Shown here: piece after piece, positions 1 to 7,786 of the stretch
Position numbering within the stretch: position 1 is the stretch's first letter
Layout: every line of letters begins with the position of its first letter
Assembly: GCA_021767245.1 (NCBI GenBank)
Contig: JAASTO010000018.1
Coordinates: forward strand, 1-22,375
Reading direction: 5' to 3'
DNA length: 22,375 nt
DNA from: Balneolaceae bacterium
GTDB lineage: Bacteria > Bacteroidota > Rhodothermia > Balneolales > Balneolaceae
Translations under genes and position numbers: made by a program
Notes under the pieces: generated by a model
What the model was told of the DNA's origin: nothing
Databases searched by the model: none
Seen by the model: the letters and a program-made list of their open reading frames with translations, nothing else

Positions 1-188
1 TGTTCACCAACAAACTCAGCTAGTCCTTTAAGGGAATAAGTGCTTTCAATGTATTCACTGCCTTCAGCCATGCCTTCTTCATTCTGAAACAGTGTTTTGA
101 AACCGGAATAGTTTAACCCAATGACCATCGCAAAGACAAAGGCAGCTGCTGCTAAAAAGACGAATAGAAACTTAAGTGCTCTCTTCAA
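1..188 (-). CDS. N-terminal part of a membrane-anchored or exported protein, cut by window edge
   Basis: An open frame runs leftward from a TTG at 188 to the window edge, giving about 62 residues. The N-terminus is basic (K-R-A-L-K) followed by a hydrophobic stretch of about 20 residues, which is a signal anchor or uncleaved signal peptide. The rest is acidic and soluble-looking (Q-N-E-E-G-M-A-E). The frame stays open upstream to a stop at 261-263, but no ATG is available there; TTG at 188 sits just before the basic region and is the best start, though a CTG at 221 or an ATA at 251 cannot be excluded. I do not recognise the family from this fragment. It has the same orientation as the DUF819 gene, 123 bases away, and nothing in that gap resembles a terminator. 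Confidence 0.55.
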   Translation of the reverse strand, partial: MKRALKFLFVFLAAAAFVFAMVIGLNYSGFKTLFQNEEGMAEGSEYIESTYSLKGLAEFVGE

Positions 189-311
189 AAAGTATAAATT
201 TGGAACTGAGATTAAAATCAGCCCAAAGATACAAATAAGAAAAGAGCTTATCCCGATTTGTTAGTGGTAAAATTCTATGAGTTCTATTGTAGAAAGCACT
301 CGTTAATCAAC

Positions 312-1562
312 TCAAAAGCCGGATACGATCCTCATCATTTCAGCACTTAACCAGGCTCCATAGGTTCCGAGTGCGTAACCCAGTACCGCCAGCAGAACGC
401 CCACGGGGGCCAGGGCAGAATGGAAGGCAGAAGCAACTATTGGAGCTGAAGCCGCACCGCCCACGTTGGCCTGACTTCCAACAGCGACGAAGAAGAACGG
501 GGCTTTGATGAGCTTTCCAACCAGCAATAAAATGATCACGTGAATGATGATCCACACCGCACCGATCACAAAATAACCGGGGGCATCGAGCATGGAAGCA
601 ATATTCATCTTCATCCCAATGGTCATCACAAGAATGTAAAGAAACAGGCTACCCATTTTTGAAGCACCTGCTCCTTCAAGATTGCGCACTTTGGTAAAGG
701 AAAGGATCAAACCACCGGTTGTGGCAACTACGATGATCCAGAAGAATGAGGAGTTCAGACTTAATTGGGAAAGAGTAGGGGCATTTTCTGTGATCCAGGG
801 TGCAATGGTGTCGCCTGCCAGGTGACCTAAGGCAACAAGGGAGAAAGCGACGGCAATGATCTTGGTAAAATCAACCAAAGTGGGGACACGGGCAATACTT
901 GCCTGATAATCGGCGATCTTGTGTTTTAATTCGTCGATGGCAGAGGAATCGGCTTTGAACCAGGTATCCACCCGATCCGAGATGCCTGCACCATAGAGCA
1001 GGAATGCCATCCAGATATTGGCCACAATGATATCAACAGTCACCATGGCACCAAACAGATCGGTGCTGGGTTCATAGATCTCGAGCATGGCGGTCTGATT
1101 GGCACCACCCCCGATCCAGCTACCGGCAATGGTTGCGAGACCTCTCCAGACTTCTTCAGGACCTGTTCCCCCAATGATCTCAGGATTAATGGTTCCTACG
1201 ATCAAAATTGCGATCGGTCCTCCGAGCATAATGCTGAACGTTCCGGCAAGGAACATGATCACGGCTTTTGGTCCCAGGTTGAGAATTCCTTTCAGGTCGA
1301 TACTAAGAGTCAGCAACACCAAACTTGCAGGGAGTAAATAGCGTGAGGCAACATAGTAGAGATTGGAATCGGCCTCTGAGACGATACCAAAGGTGGTTAG
1401 CAGTGAAGGGATGAAATAACACAGTAGCAGCGAAGGAATAAACCGGTAAAACTTTTTCCATTTAGGGCTGTCACTGTGAGAGGTAATGAAGATCCCGGCT
1501 AAAATAGCCATCAGGAGTCCAAAGGTTACGGCATCACTGGTAATAAGTGGAGTTGATTCCAT
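312..1562 (-). CDS. DUF819 family integral membrane protein
   Basis: This is a highly hydrophobic protein with roughly ten to twelve predicted membrane spans. Two glycine/asparagine-rich motifs are typical of DUF819 (YjcL-like) proteins: G-G-G-A-N-Q-T-A-M mid-protein and V-G-S-Q-A-N-V-G-G-A-A-S-A-P near the C-terminus. The family has no firmly established substrate; the repeated GxxAN motifs in two halves suggest a transporter (inference). I chose the ATG at 1562 (416 residues), which begins just before the first hydrophobic span as in relatives. The frame extends to 1619, and the extra 19 residues (M-L-S-F-L-Y-P...) do not look conserved. It diverges from lysC across a gap of about 190 bases that must contain both promoters; I saw no riboswitch-like structure there. 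The link to the lysine genes is probably only adjacency. Confidence 0.85.
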   Translation of the reverse strand: MESTPLITSDAVTFGLLMAILAGIFITSHSDSPKWKKFYRFIPSLLLCYFIPSLLTTFGIVSEADSNLYYVASRYLLPASLVLLTLSIDLKGILNLGPKAVIMFLAGTFSIMLGGPIAILIVGTINPEIIGGTGPEEVWRGLATIAGSWIGGGANQTAMLEIYEPSTDLFGAMVTVDIIVANIWMAFLLYGAGISDRVDTWFKADSSAIDELKHKIADYQASIARVPTLVDFTKIIAVAFSLVALGHLAGDTIAPWITENAPTLSQLSLNSSFFWIIVVATTGGLILSFTKVRNLEGAGASKMGSLFLYILVMTIGMKMNIASMLDAPGYFVIGAVWIIIHVIILLLVGKLIKAPFFFVAVGSQANVGGAASAPIVASAFHSALAPVGVLLAVLGYALGTYGAWLSAEMMRIVSGF

Positions 1563-1750
1563 GCTGCTTTTGTAAGATTCACGTTTTATTAACGAAAGAG
1601 GATACAAAAAACTGAGCAATCCATCACAGTCGTTTTGATTGAAAAAAAGTCATTAAAAACATTTAAATAGAGCTTTTCTATAAGGGATTGGTCTTAAGTG
1701 TGCTTATTTTCATCCCCTCACTTAACTCAAATATGATAAACTATTCACAG

Positions 1751-3079
1751 ATGATCGTATCTAAATTTGGAGGTACAAGCGTTGGCACCTACCAGGCCAT
1801 GCAACGCAGCGCGAGAATTGTGGCGTCTGATAGCGACCGGCGGCTGATCGTGATCAGTGCAACCTCTGGCACCACCAACGACCTTGTGGATCTTTCTGAA
1901 TCCACTCTTGATTCTACATCCAGGGAAGAGATCCTGAAGAGAATTGAAGAAAGGCATCTCAATATCATCAAGGAATGCTCTGAAAAAGAGAAACTTGAAA
2001 AGGAATTCTACGGTCAACTCTCTGAACTTAGGGAACACCTCGATTTTGTTGGGCGTGATAAACGCTGGAAGGATCGGTTGTACGCATTTGGCGAGTTGAT
2101 GTCCACTAAGTTGTTTGTGGAAGTTTTAAAAGAAAATGGGGTGCAGGCTGAATGGCTGGATGCCCGTGAAGTGATCAAAACGGACTCGACCTTTGGGAAT
2201 GCGGAACCGGATCGTGAGGTGATCGCCAAAAAGGCTAAAAAATGGATCGATCCAAAAAAGATCTATCTTACACAGGGTTTTATTGGATCCGATATATTCG
2301 GAAATACGACCACCTTAGGGCGTGGTGGGAGCGATTTTTCAGCTTCCCTTTTTGCTGAAGCCGTAAAAGCGGATACCCTTGAGATATGGACAGATGTAGC
2401 CGGAGTGTACACTACAGATCCGCGCATCGTGCCTGGTGCTTTCCCCATTCATGAAATATCATTTAATGAAGCGGCTGAGCTTTCTGTATTTGGAGGAAAG
2501 GTGCTTCATCCTGCAACCCTGAAGCCCGCCATCAGAGGAGGGGTTAACGTAAGGGTGGCCTCAAGCAGTGAGCCGGATGAACCCGGAACCCTGATCGTTA
2601 AAGAGACTAAGAATAAACCAGCGATCCGGGCGATCTCTTTGAGAAAAGACCAAACGTTACTTACGGTAAATAGTTTGCAGATGCTTCATCAGCATGGTTT
2701 TCTGGCCCAATTATTTAAAGTACTGGCCGAGCATAAGATTTCCGTTGATCTGGTTAGTACCTCAGAGGTAAGTGTGGCTCTTACTTTAGATACCGCTGTC
2801 AATGCAGCTAATAAAGTGGAACTGACTAATCAGGTGCTGGATGAGTTACGGGAGTTTGCAGAGGTCTCAGTTGAAAAAGAGTTGGCTCTCGTTGCACTCA
2901 TCGGAAATGAGATGCAGAAAACTTCCGGACTGGGTGGACCATTGTTTACAGCTTTGGAATCATATAATATTCGTTTGATCTGTCATGGAGCAAGTTCAAA
3001 TAATTTGTGTTTTCTGGTAGATCAGGATGAAGCCGAACAGATCGTAAAAATGCTGCACGAGAAATTTATAACCGAATAA
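1751..3079 (+). CDS. lysC: Aspartate kinase, monofunctional, with two ACT domains
   Basis: Phosphorylates L-aspartate to aspartyl phosphate, the entry step to lysine, diaminopimelate, threonine and methionine. The amino-acid kinase domain opens with K-F-G-G-T-S (residues 5-10) and contains G-R-G-G-S-D-F-S-A and W-T-D-V-A-G-V-Y-T-T-D-P, the nucleotide and aspartate site signatures. Two C-terminal ACT domains follow from about residue 300, the usual site of feedback inhibition by lysine and/or threonine. There is no homoserine dehydrogenase fusion. The open frame extends to a TTG at 1688, with another ATG at 1733. I chose 1751 (442 residues) because family members begin a few residues before KFGGTS; no Shine-Dalgarno sequence decides the matter. 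It is the first gene of lysC-dapB-dapA-dapD, and dapB begins 10 bases after its stop, so co-transcription is likely. Confidence 0.95.
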   Translation: MIVSKFGGTSVGTYQAMQRSARIVASDSDRRLIVISATSGTTNDLVDLSESTLDSTSREEILKRIEERHLNIIKECSEKEKLEKEFYGQLSELREHLDFVGRDKRWKDRLYAFGELMSTKLFVEVLKENGVQAEWLDAREVIKTDSTFGNAEPDREVIAKKAKKWIDPKKIYLTQGFIGSDIFGNTTTLGRGGSDFSASLFAEAVKADTLEIWTDVAGVYTTDPRIVPGAFPIHEISFNEAAELSVFGGKVLHPATLKPAIRGGVNVRVASSSEPDEPGTLIVKETKNKPAIRAISLRKDQTLLTVNSLQMLHQHGFLAQLFKVLAEHKISVDLVSTSEVSVALTLDTAVNAANKVELTNQVLDELREFAEVSVEKELALVALIGNEMQKTSGLGGPLFTALESYNIRLICHGASSNNLCFLVDQDEAEQIVKMLHEKFITE

Positions 3080-3089
3080 AAAAATAACT

Positions 3090-3764
3090 ATGAAGATCTC
3101 AGTAATAGGAACCGGTAAAACAGGCGGGCGAGTGGTTGAACTTCTTGGAAATGACCTTGGAGAGGCTTTTGATGAAGGAAATCCCCCAACCGTTGAAAAA
3201 CTAAAGAAATCGGATGCGGTCATCATCTTTGTGCCTGGCGATGCAGTACCTGAAGTCATTGACACAGTGATCGAATCCGGAGTGCCGGCTGCATGGGGAA
3301 GTACCGGATACGATTGGCCTGAAGACCTGGATAGTAAGGTAAAAGCTCATCATTCCAAGTGGGTGATCGCCTCAAATTTCAGTTTAGGCATGAACCTGAT
3401 CCGAAAAAGTATTGAAGTTATATCTGCCGGTTCAGAAATTCTAATAGACCCGGAGTTTCATATTCATGAAGTGCATCATATACATAAAAAGGATGCACCC
3501 AGTGGAACCGCATTATCCTGGAAAGAATGGTTGAACCGTGAAGCCGAGGTGACGTCAGCCCGTGAAGGTGATGTGAAGGGAATCCATGAATTAACGCTGA
3601 AGACGGCAACAGAAGAGATCACACTAAAACACAAAGCACTCGATCGGTCTTTGTTTGCTGAAGGGGCGATCTGGGCCGCAAAGCAGTTGATCAATAATTC
3701 GAGTATCGAAACAGGAATTTGTACCTTTGGTCAGTTATTTGATCAAGTAATGGAGGAACAGTAA
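3090..3764 (+). CDS. dapB: 4-hydroxy-tetrahydrodipicolinate reductase (short form)
   Basis: Reduces the DapA product to tetrahydrodipicolinate using NAD(P)H. The N-terminal Rossmann fold starts with G-T-G-K-T-G-G-R (residues 7-14). The central signature H-E-V-H-H-I-H-K-K-D-A-P-S-G-T-A carries the catalytic His and Lys and the dipicolinate-binding segment. At 224 residues it is clearly shorter than the E. coli enzyme (273). The shortening lies in the Rossmann half, where the loop between the first strands and the N-F-S-L-G-M-N hinge is compact; short DapBs are common in Bacteroidota, so this is probably not a defect. The start follows lysC by 10 bases in an A-rich context without Shine-Dalgarno. 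The gene ends with a GGAGG (3752-3756) that can serve as ribosome binding site for dapA, 2 bases downstream. Confidence 0.94.
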   Translation: MKISVIGTGKTGGRVVELLGNDLGEAFDEGNPPTVEKLKKSDAVIIFVPGDAVPEVIDTVIESGVPAAWGSTGYDWPEDLDSKVKAHHSKWVIASNFSLGMNLIRKSIEVISAGSEILIDPEFHIHEVHHIHKKDAPSGTALSWKEWLNREAEVTSAREGDVKGIHELTLKTATEEITLKHKALDRSLFAEGAIWAAKQLINNSSIETGICTFGQLFDQVMEEQ

Positions 3765-3766
3765 CT

Positions 3767-4651
3767 ATGAAAACATTTCCACTATGGACCGCAATGGTCA
3801 CCCCGATGAATACAGACGGGAGTATTGATTTTGACAGTTTTGAAACCCTGCTGAGAAAACAGGAATCGGCCGAAAATGGTGTGCTGGTACTGGGCAGTAC
3901 CGGCGAAGGCTTAAACCTGAATGAGGAAGAAAAACGCGAAGTCGTTACGTTCACTAAAGGTCTGGATCTGAATGTACCTATGATGGTTGGGGTAGGAGGA
4001 TTCGATCTTCCGGCTCAGGCCGATTTCATTCATTTTTGTAATGAAGTTGAACCGGATGCCTTATTGCTGGTAACGCCACTTTATGCGAAACCGGGGGCAG
4101 AAGGACAATTTGAATGGTTCAGTGAACTGATGGGCGAGACTGAGATACCATGTATGTTGTATAACGTTCCATCAAGAACCGGTGTGAAGATGCACCCGAG
4201 TGTCCCTGCCCGTTTAAGTGAAGAATTTGAGCACCTGATGGGAGTGAAGGAGGCAAGCGGAAGCGTAGAGGAGTTTAAGGAATTTAGACGTCAGGCCCCT
4301 AAAGTTGAATTTTACAGTGGAGATGACGGACTGACCCCGGCTTTTTCAAAAGAAGGGGGAGTGGGGCTGGTTTCAGTGGCATCCAATGTTTGGCCTGAAG
4401 CCACTCACAAATACACGGAACGATGTCTTCAGGGTAATACTGATGACCTTTTCCCATTGTGGAAAAATGCCACCGATGCTTTATTCAAAGCCCCAAATCC
4501 GGTGCCGGCCAAAGTATTGCTCAACCGAAAGGGATGGATCGAAAATGACACGGTCAGGTTACCTCTTTCACTTGGAGATATCTCTGAATCCGTAGAGCAG
4601 GAGCTCCTTAAAGCCGATCAGGAGATCACAAACTGGCTTGCCAAACCATAA
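3767..4651 (+). CDS. dapA: 4-hydroxy-tetrahydrodipicolinate synthase
   Basis: Condenses pyruvate with aspartate semialdehyde, the first committed step to diaminopimelate and lysine. A class I aldolase TIM barrel of 294 residues, the normal family length. Visible active-site elements are G-S-T-G-E-G (residues 43-48), the Tyr of Y-N-V-P-S-R-T-G (Tyr132, with Arg137 binding the substrate carboxylate) and the Schiff-base Lys161 in G-V-K-E-A-S-G. The start ATG is 2 bases after the dapB stop. A GGAGG at 3752-3756, inside the end of dapB, is 10 bases upstream, suggesting translational coupling. In many bacteria DapA is inhibited by lysine; whether this one is cannot be read from the sequence. Confidence 0.96.
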   Translation: MKTFPLWTAMVTPMNTDGSIDFDSFETLLRKQESAENGVLVLGSTGEGLNLNEEEKREVVTFTKGLDLNVPMMVGVGGFDLPAQADFIHFCNEVEPDALLLVTPLYAKPGAEGQFEWFSELMGETEIPCMLYNVPSRTGVKMHPSVPARLSEEFEHLMGVKEASGSVEEFKEFRRQAPKVEFYSGDDGLTPAFSKEGGVGLVSVASNVWPEATHKYTERCLQGNTDDLFPLWKNATDALFKAPNPVPAKVLLNRKGWIENDTVRLPLSLGDISESVEQELLKADQEITNWLAKP

Positions 4652-4685
4652 CGATTATTAATTGAATACAGAACAAAACAGATCT

Positions 4686-5432
4686 ATGAATTACGAAGAA
4701 GTTTTAGACAAACTGGAAGAAGGTACGCTCAGAGCGGCCAACCACACAGAAAACGGCTGGGAAGCGAATGTTGAGGTTAAAGAGGCAATTCTTGAATCCT
4801 TTAAAAATGGAGAAAACACCTCTTATGAAGGTATTTACGAAGGCTTTGTGGACAAGCACAACCTGCCGCCGCGCTATTTTGCCCCTGAAGATGGTGTAAG
4901 ATTAGTTCCCGGTGGTTCCTCTGTTCGAAGAGGGGCTTATGTTGCTCCAAGCGTCATCATCATGCCACCGGCATACATCAATGTTGGGGCTTTTGTAGAT
5001 GAAGGCTCTATGGTGGATAGCCATGCACTTGTAGGTTCTTGCGCTCAGATCGGTAAGAATGTACACCTTTCAGCCGGTGTGCAGATCGGTGGTGTTCTGG
5101 AACCGGTAGGCATGAATCCGGTGATCATTGAAGATGATTGTTTTATTGGAGCCGGATCTGTGGTTGTGGAAGGAATTCTGGTCAAGAAAGGAGCGGTGAT
5201 CGCACCCGGTGTGACCTTATCTAAAGCTGTACCGGTCTATGATATTGTTAATGAGAAAATGCTGGAAAGAGGTGCGGATATCCCGGAAAATGCCGTGGTG
5301 ATTCCCGGAACCCGTCCTGTTAACAATGAATGGGCCAAAGAAAACGGCTTAAGTATGGCATGCCCCATCATCGTTAAATACAGAGATGAAGGCAGTAATG
5401 CTTCCCTCGAATTAGAGAATGCTTTGAGGTGA
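4686..5432 (+). CDS. dapD: 2,3,4,5-tetrahydropyridine-2,6-dicarboxylate N-succinyltransferase
   Basis: Transfers succinyl from succinyl-CoA to tetrahydrodipicolinate, which places this organism on the succinylase route to meso-diaminopimelate. A helical N-terminal domain is followed from about residue 85 by a left-handed beta-helix of hexapeptide repeats (G-A-Y-V-A-P, I-N-V-G-A-F-V, G-K-N-V-H-L, I-G-A-G-S-V-V). The family motifs R-x-G-A-Y and E-G-S-M-V-D-S-H are present. I chose ATG 4686 (248 residues); a TTG at 4662 would add eight residues (M-N-T-E-Q-N-R-S) with no family resemblance. It lies 34 bases after dapA and is the last gene of the operon. No convincing terminator follows; instead one arm of an inverted repeat starts 9 bases after the stop. 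Confidence 0.94.
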   Translation: MNYEEVLDKLEEGTLRAANHTENGWEANVEVKEAILESFKNGENTSYEGIYEGFVDKHNLPPRYFAPEDGVRLVPGGSSVRRGAYVAPSVIIMPPAYINVGAFVDEGSMVDSHALVGSCAQIGKNVHLSAGVQIGGVLEPVGMNPVIIEDDCFIGAGSVVVEGILVKKGAVIAPGVTLSKAVPVYDIVNEKMLERGADIPENAVVIPGTRPVNNEWAKENGLSMACPIIVKYRDEGSNASLELENALR

Positions 5433-5441
5433 GTGGATAAG

Positions 5442-5464
5442 GAATAAGGGATATGGTGAAAAGG
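5442..5464. repeat. Left arm of imperfect inverted repeat flanking the S23-type gene
   Basis: The plus strand here reads GAATAAGGGATATGGTGAAA and onward. The reverse complement of 5975-5999 reads GTATAGGGAATATGGAGATA and onward. With single-base gaps roughly three quarters of positions agree, including GGGA-TATGG and a terminal AAGG. The two arms bracket the S23-type gene and abut the ends of dapD and thrC, so together they may be the ends of an inserted element of about 560 bases. I aligned these by eye; the match is imperfect. Confidence 0.45.
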
Positions 5465-5496
5465 TTGATTAAATAGAAATTGGGGGAGAAATAGAA

Positions 5497-5925
5497 TTAC
5501 TTTTTATAGTTTTTCTTCTGTCTCTTTTGGTAATTGATAAATCCGTTCACTAGTTTTTTTGCTTCTTCAATTAGCGGCAATCCCTTATCCAAAACTTCTC
5601 TACCCACATAGTTAAAATCATAGCATGATATTAGATGATCCTTTAGTTCATAAAGAGATCCTCGGGATATTCTGTAATATTGAATTCCTTCCTGAAAATG
5701 GAATCGGCCATAACCTTCTGCTATGTTTGCAGTTGTACTTATAGATGCTTTTCGAATTTGTATGTCCAAATTGAATTTTTCTTCAGAAGGTAAATTTGGA
5801 AGAACATCCTTAAAGAAGAATAATTTAACTTCTTTACACTTTATCCAAGCCTTTAAAGTGGTAAAGTCTTTATCAGCTGAATATCCCTCACCAGATTCAT
5901 TCACTGAAATAAATATATCATCCAT
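5497..5925 (-). CDS. Four-helix-bundle protein of the S23 / 23S rRNA intervening-sequence family
   Basis: The core matches the S23/IVS-encoded family (TIGR02436-like): L-P-S-E-E-K-F-N-L-D-I-Q-I-R-K-A-S-I-S, then A-N-I-A-E-G-Y-G-R, then R-I-S-R-G-S-L-Y-E-L. In better known relatives this is F-P..E..GL..QIRRA..S...NIAEG..R and ..A.GS..EL. Members fold as a four-helix bundle that assembles into pentamers; their function is not settled. At 142 residues it is slightly long, with a non-typical N-terminus of about 20 residues (M-D-D-I-F-I-S-V-N-E). Here it is free-standing, not inside an rRNA gene. It is more A/T-rich than its neighbours and is bracketed by inverted repeats between two convergent biosynthetic genes, which fits acquisition by insertion. 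Start ATG at 5925; no Shine-Dalgarno seen. Confidence 0.82.
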   Translation of the reverse strand: MDDIFISVNESGEGYSADKDFTTLKAWIKCKEVKLFFFKDVLPNLPSEEKFNLDIQIRKASISTTANIAEGYGRFHFQEGIQYYRISRGSLYELKDHLISCYDFNYVGREVLDKGLPLIEEAKKLVNGFINYQKRQKKNYKK

Positions 5926-5974
5926 AATATTTAAGCGTGTAGTTTTAGATACTTAAAACAAGAGTATGGCCTAA

Positions 5975-5999
5975 CCCCTTATCTCCATATTCCCTATAC
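5975..5999. repeat. Right arm of imperfect inverted repeat flanking the S23-type gene
   Basis: Plus strand CCCCTTATCTCCATATTCCC, continuing TATAC. This is the partner of 5442-5464 in inverted orientation. It overlaps the stop codon of thrC (5994-5996), so if it marks an insertion end, the last bases of thrC lie in or next to the repeat. Confidence 0.45.
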
Positions 6000-7700
6000 A
6001 GCCAAGGCCTTATTTGCTACGGCAAGTCCTTTCACAAATGCTTGAATTACGGCTTCCAGGGTATCTGGAGAGGCGCCCTTGGAGGTAAACTTGTGGCCTT
6101 CTTTTTCGAGAGTCAGAGTCACAACCACCAGGGAGTCTGTATCCGGACTCAGGATCTCTACTTCATGATTGATCACTTCAAGTGGCAGGAAGGCATCGGT
6201 TTCAGCTTTGATAGCGGTTAGGATAGCATCAATGGGGCCCACACCCTGATCCAGCGAGATAACCTCGTCTTTGTCCTGAATTTTAAGTTTGACGGCAGCA
6301 CTGACCAATCCATGTTTACGCATGGTCAATTTGTAATCAAGAACTTCCACAGGGTGCGTAAGGTCAGTGTCTTCATTGTAAACAAGAGACCTTAATACCT
6401 TGATCTCCTCTTCCTTCAGTGTTTTACCTTTTCGGTTGATGTTATGGACGTATTCATCATACAGCTTGGTATGACCTTCATCCATATTCACGTTCTCAAA
6501 ACCATTGTTTCGGGTCTGCCCCCAGCTGTTCTTCTGCATATCAGTGAAGCCGGATTCGATGTACTGCTGAATCCTGTCAAGATTCGGAGGCAGGACGGGT
6601 GAGGAAAGGGAGTATTTCGCCACTATATGGGCACTCTTCAAACCGGTTCCGGTCAATACAAACAAGCATTTTTTGCCTTTAAAGGTATCCAGATTATTCT
6701 TGAAGGTAGCCAACGGAATAGCACAAGCGGGTTCGGTGAAGTAACCTTCTTCAACCGTCATTTCCTTCATCGATTCAAGCAGTTCATTTTCGGTAGCAGT
6801 AAAAGCCAGTCCGTCCGTTTCCTCGATCCCACGAAATACCTTGTGGAAGTCAAGAGGATCTGCAACTGCTACCGCATCCGCCATCGTATTGACGTGATCT
6901 TTGACGATCTTATCCTTTTTGAAGATACCTTCCACCACCGGTGAACTTTGTTCGGGTTGAACCGCCACAAAATGGGGGATCTTATCAATGAGTCCGGCAG
7001 CTTTAAGTTCTTTGTAACCCTTGTAGATCGCGGCAAAATTGGTACCGGCTCCAATAGGTACAAAAACGTAATCGAAGTCGGTCATTCCCTGCTCATATAA
7101 CTCGTAGGAGAATGACTTTTGTCCTTCCTGACGAAATACATAATCCCCAGCCAGGTAATAGTTTCCTGATTTGGCAAACTCACGGCAAAGCTTTTCACAC
7201 ACCATGAAATCACCTTTGATCTTGATGATAGTGGCGTCATAGATGGTAGCTTGCGCCAGTTTGACCTCTGGCGTTTTTTCCGGAACAAACACAAAACAAG
7301 GGATCTTGAAATAGCAGGCATAGGCGGCAACTGAGGCAGCCATATTTCCGGTAGAAGCAAGGCAAATAGCATCAGCCCCTAATTCGAGAGCTTTCTGAAC
7401 TTCTATATAACTGCCACGATCTTTAAAGCATCCGGTCGGGTGTTCAAACTCAAGTTTTCCGTACAGCTCTGCATCATATTTCTCAGAAAGACGCTCAAGC
7501 TTTTTTAAAGCAGTAAAGTGGTTCTTTAGCGGATCCGGTTTGATCTCTTCAAGCGGGTACTGAATTTCTTTTCGCGCTTCCTTGTACTCGATCTCAAGAA
7601 CGCCTCCACATTCCGTACAGTAGGTACTCGTTTCTTTCTCATCGTTGATCTTGCCGCACATAATGCAGCTCATAGTATATCCGGAATTGGTCGCTTTCAT
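5994..7700 (-). CDS. thrC: Threonine synthase with C-terminal LeuA-type allosteric domain
   Basis: The first ~400 residues are a fold-type II PLP enzyme of the threonine synthase kind, converting O-phosphohomoserine to threonine. An N-terminal zinc ribbon has two CxxC pairs (Cys12/15 and Cys28/31). The PLP lysine is Lys93 in H-P-T-G-C-F-K-D-R-G-S; S-T-G-N-M-A-A-S and P-I-G-A-G-T-N bind substrate and phosphate. About 130 extra residues follow, where ordinary threonine synthases end. They resemble the dimerisation/allosteric domain of 2-isopropylmalate and citramalate synthases: Q-G-V-G-P-I-D-A and K-G-A-S-P-D-T-L-E-A-V, joined by a helical linker. In LeuA this domain binds leucine or isoleucine, so branched-chain feedback is an inference. 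I chose ATG 7700 (568 residues); TTG 7706 and ATG 7673 are alternatives. It converges on the dap operon. Confidence 0.88.
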   Translation of the reverse strand: MKATNSGYTMSCIMCGKINDEKETSTYCTECGGVLEIEYKEARKEIQYPLEEIKPDPLKNHFTALKKLERLSEKYDAELYGKLEFEHPTGCFKDRGSYIEVQKALELGADAICLASTGNMAASVAAYACYFKIPCFVFVPEKTPEVKLAQATIYDATIIKIKGDFMVCEKLCREFAKSGNYYLAGDYVFRQEGQKSFSYELYEQGMTDFDYVFVPIGAGTNFAAIYKGYKELKAAGLIDKIPHFVAVQPEQSSPVVEGIFKKDKIVKDHVNTMADAVAVADPLDFHKVFRGIEETDGLAFTATENELLESMKEMTVEEGYFTEPACAIPLATFKNNLDTFKGKKCLFVLTGTGLKSAHIVAKYSLSSPVLPPNLDRIQQYIESGFTDMQKNSWGQTRNNGFENVNMDEGHTKLYDEYVHNINRKGKTLKEEEIKVLRSLVYNEDTDLTHPVEVLDYKLTMRKHGLVSAAVKLKIQDKDEVISLDQGVGPIDAILTAIKAETDAFLPLEVINHEVEILSPDTDSLVVVTLTLEKEGHKFTSKGASPDTLEAVIQAFVKGLAVANKALAV

Positions 7701-7738
7701 TAACAAGTGGGTTGTGGATTTGCTCTGTTATTAGGGGT

Positions 7739-7746
7739 CAAATGTA
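7739..7746 (-). promoter_or_regulatory. Candidate Bacteroidota-type -7 box for thrC
   Basis: On the minus strand this reads TACATTTG, matching the TAnnTTTG consensus of Bacteroidota housekeeping promoters. It lies about 38 bases before the chosen thrC ATG, a reasonable leader length. No clear TTG box is seen at the -33 position, only a T-run. Eight-base matches arise by chance, so confidence is limited. Confidence 0.35.
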
Positions 7747-7759
7747 TCAAAAAATTAGG

Positions 7760-7775
7760 AAAAAAGCGCTTTTTT
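7760..7775. terminator. Perfect 16-base palindrome, possible weak terminator of the 81-residue gene
   Basis: AAAAAAGCGCTTTTTT is self-complementary. It lies 11 bases after the stop of the small acidic gene (minus strand), so transcription leaving that gene crosses it and ends in a T-run. With only four G/C pairs and no loop it would be a weak intrinsic terminator; it could also be a protein-binding palindrome upstream of thrC. Confidence 0.3.
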
Positions 7776-7786
7776 AAGGATTCAGA

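Noticed and set aside
1563..1750. Possible lysine riboswitch before lysC
   Set aside because: The divergent gap is under 200 bases and must serve two genes. I see none of the lysine-riboswitch core elements and no terminator hairpin before lysC.
6627..6944. 105-codon plus-strand frame opposite thrC
   Set aside because: Antisense to the conserved PLP domain of threonine synthase, with no recognisable features.
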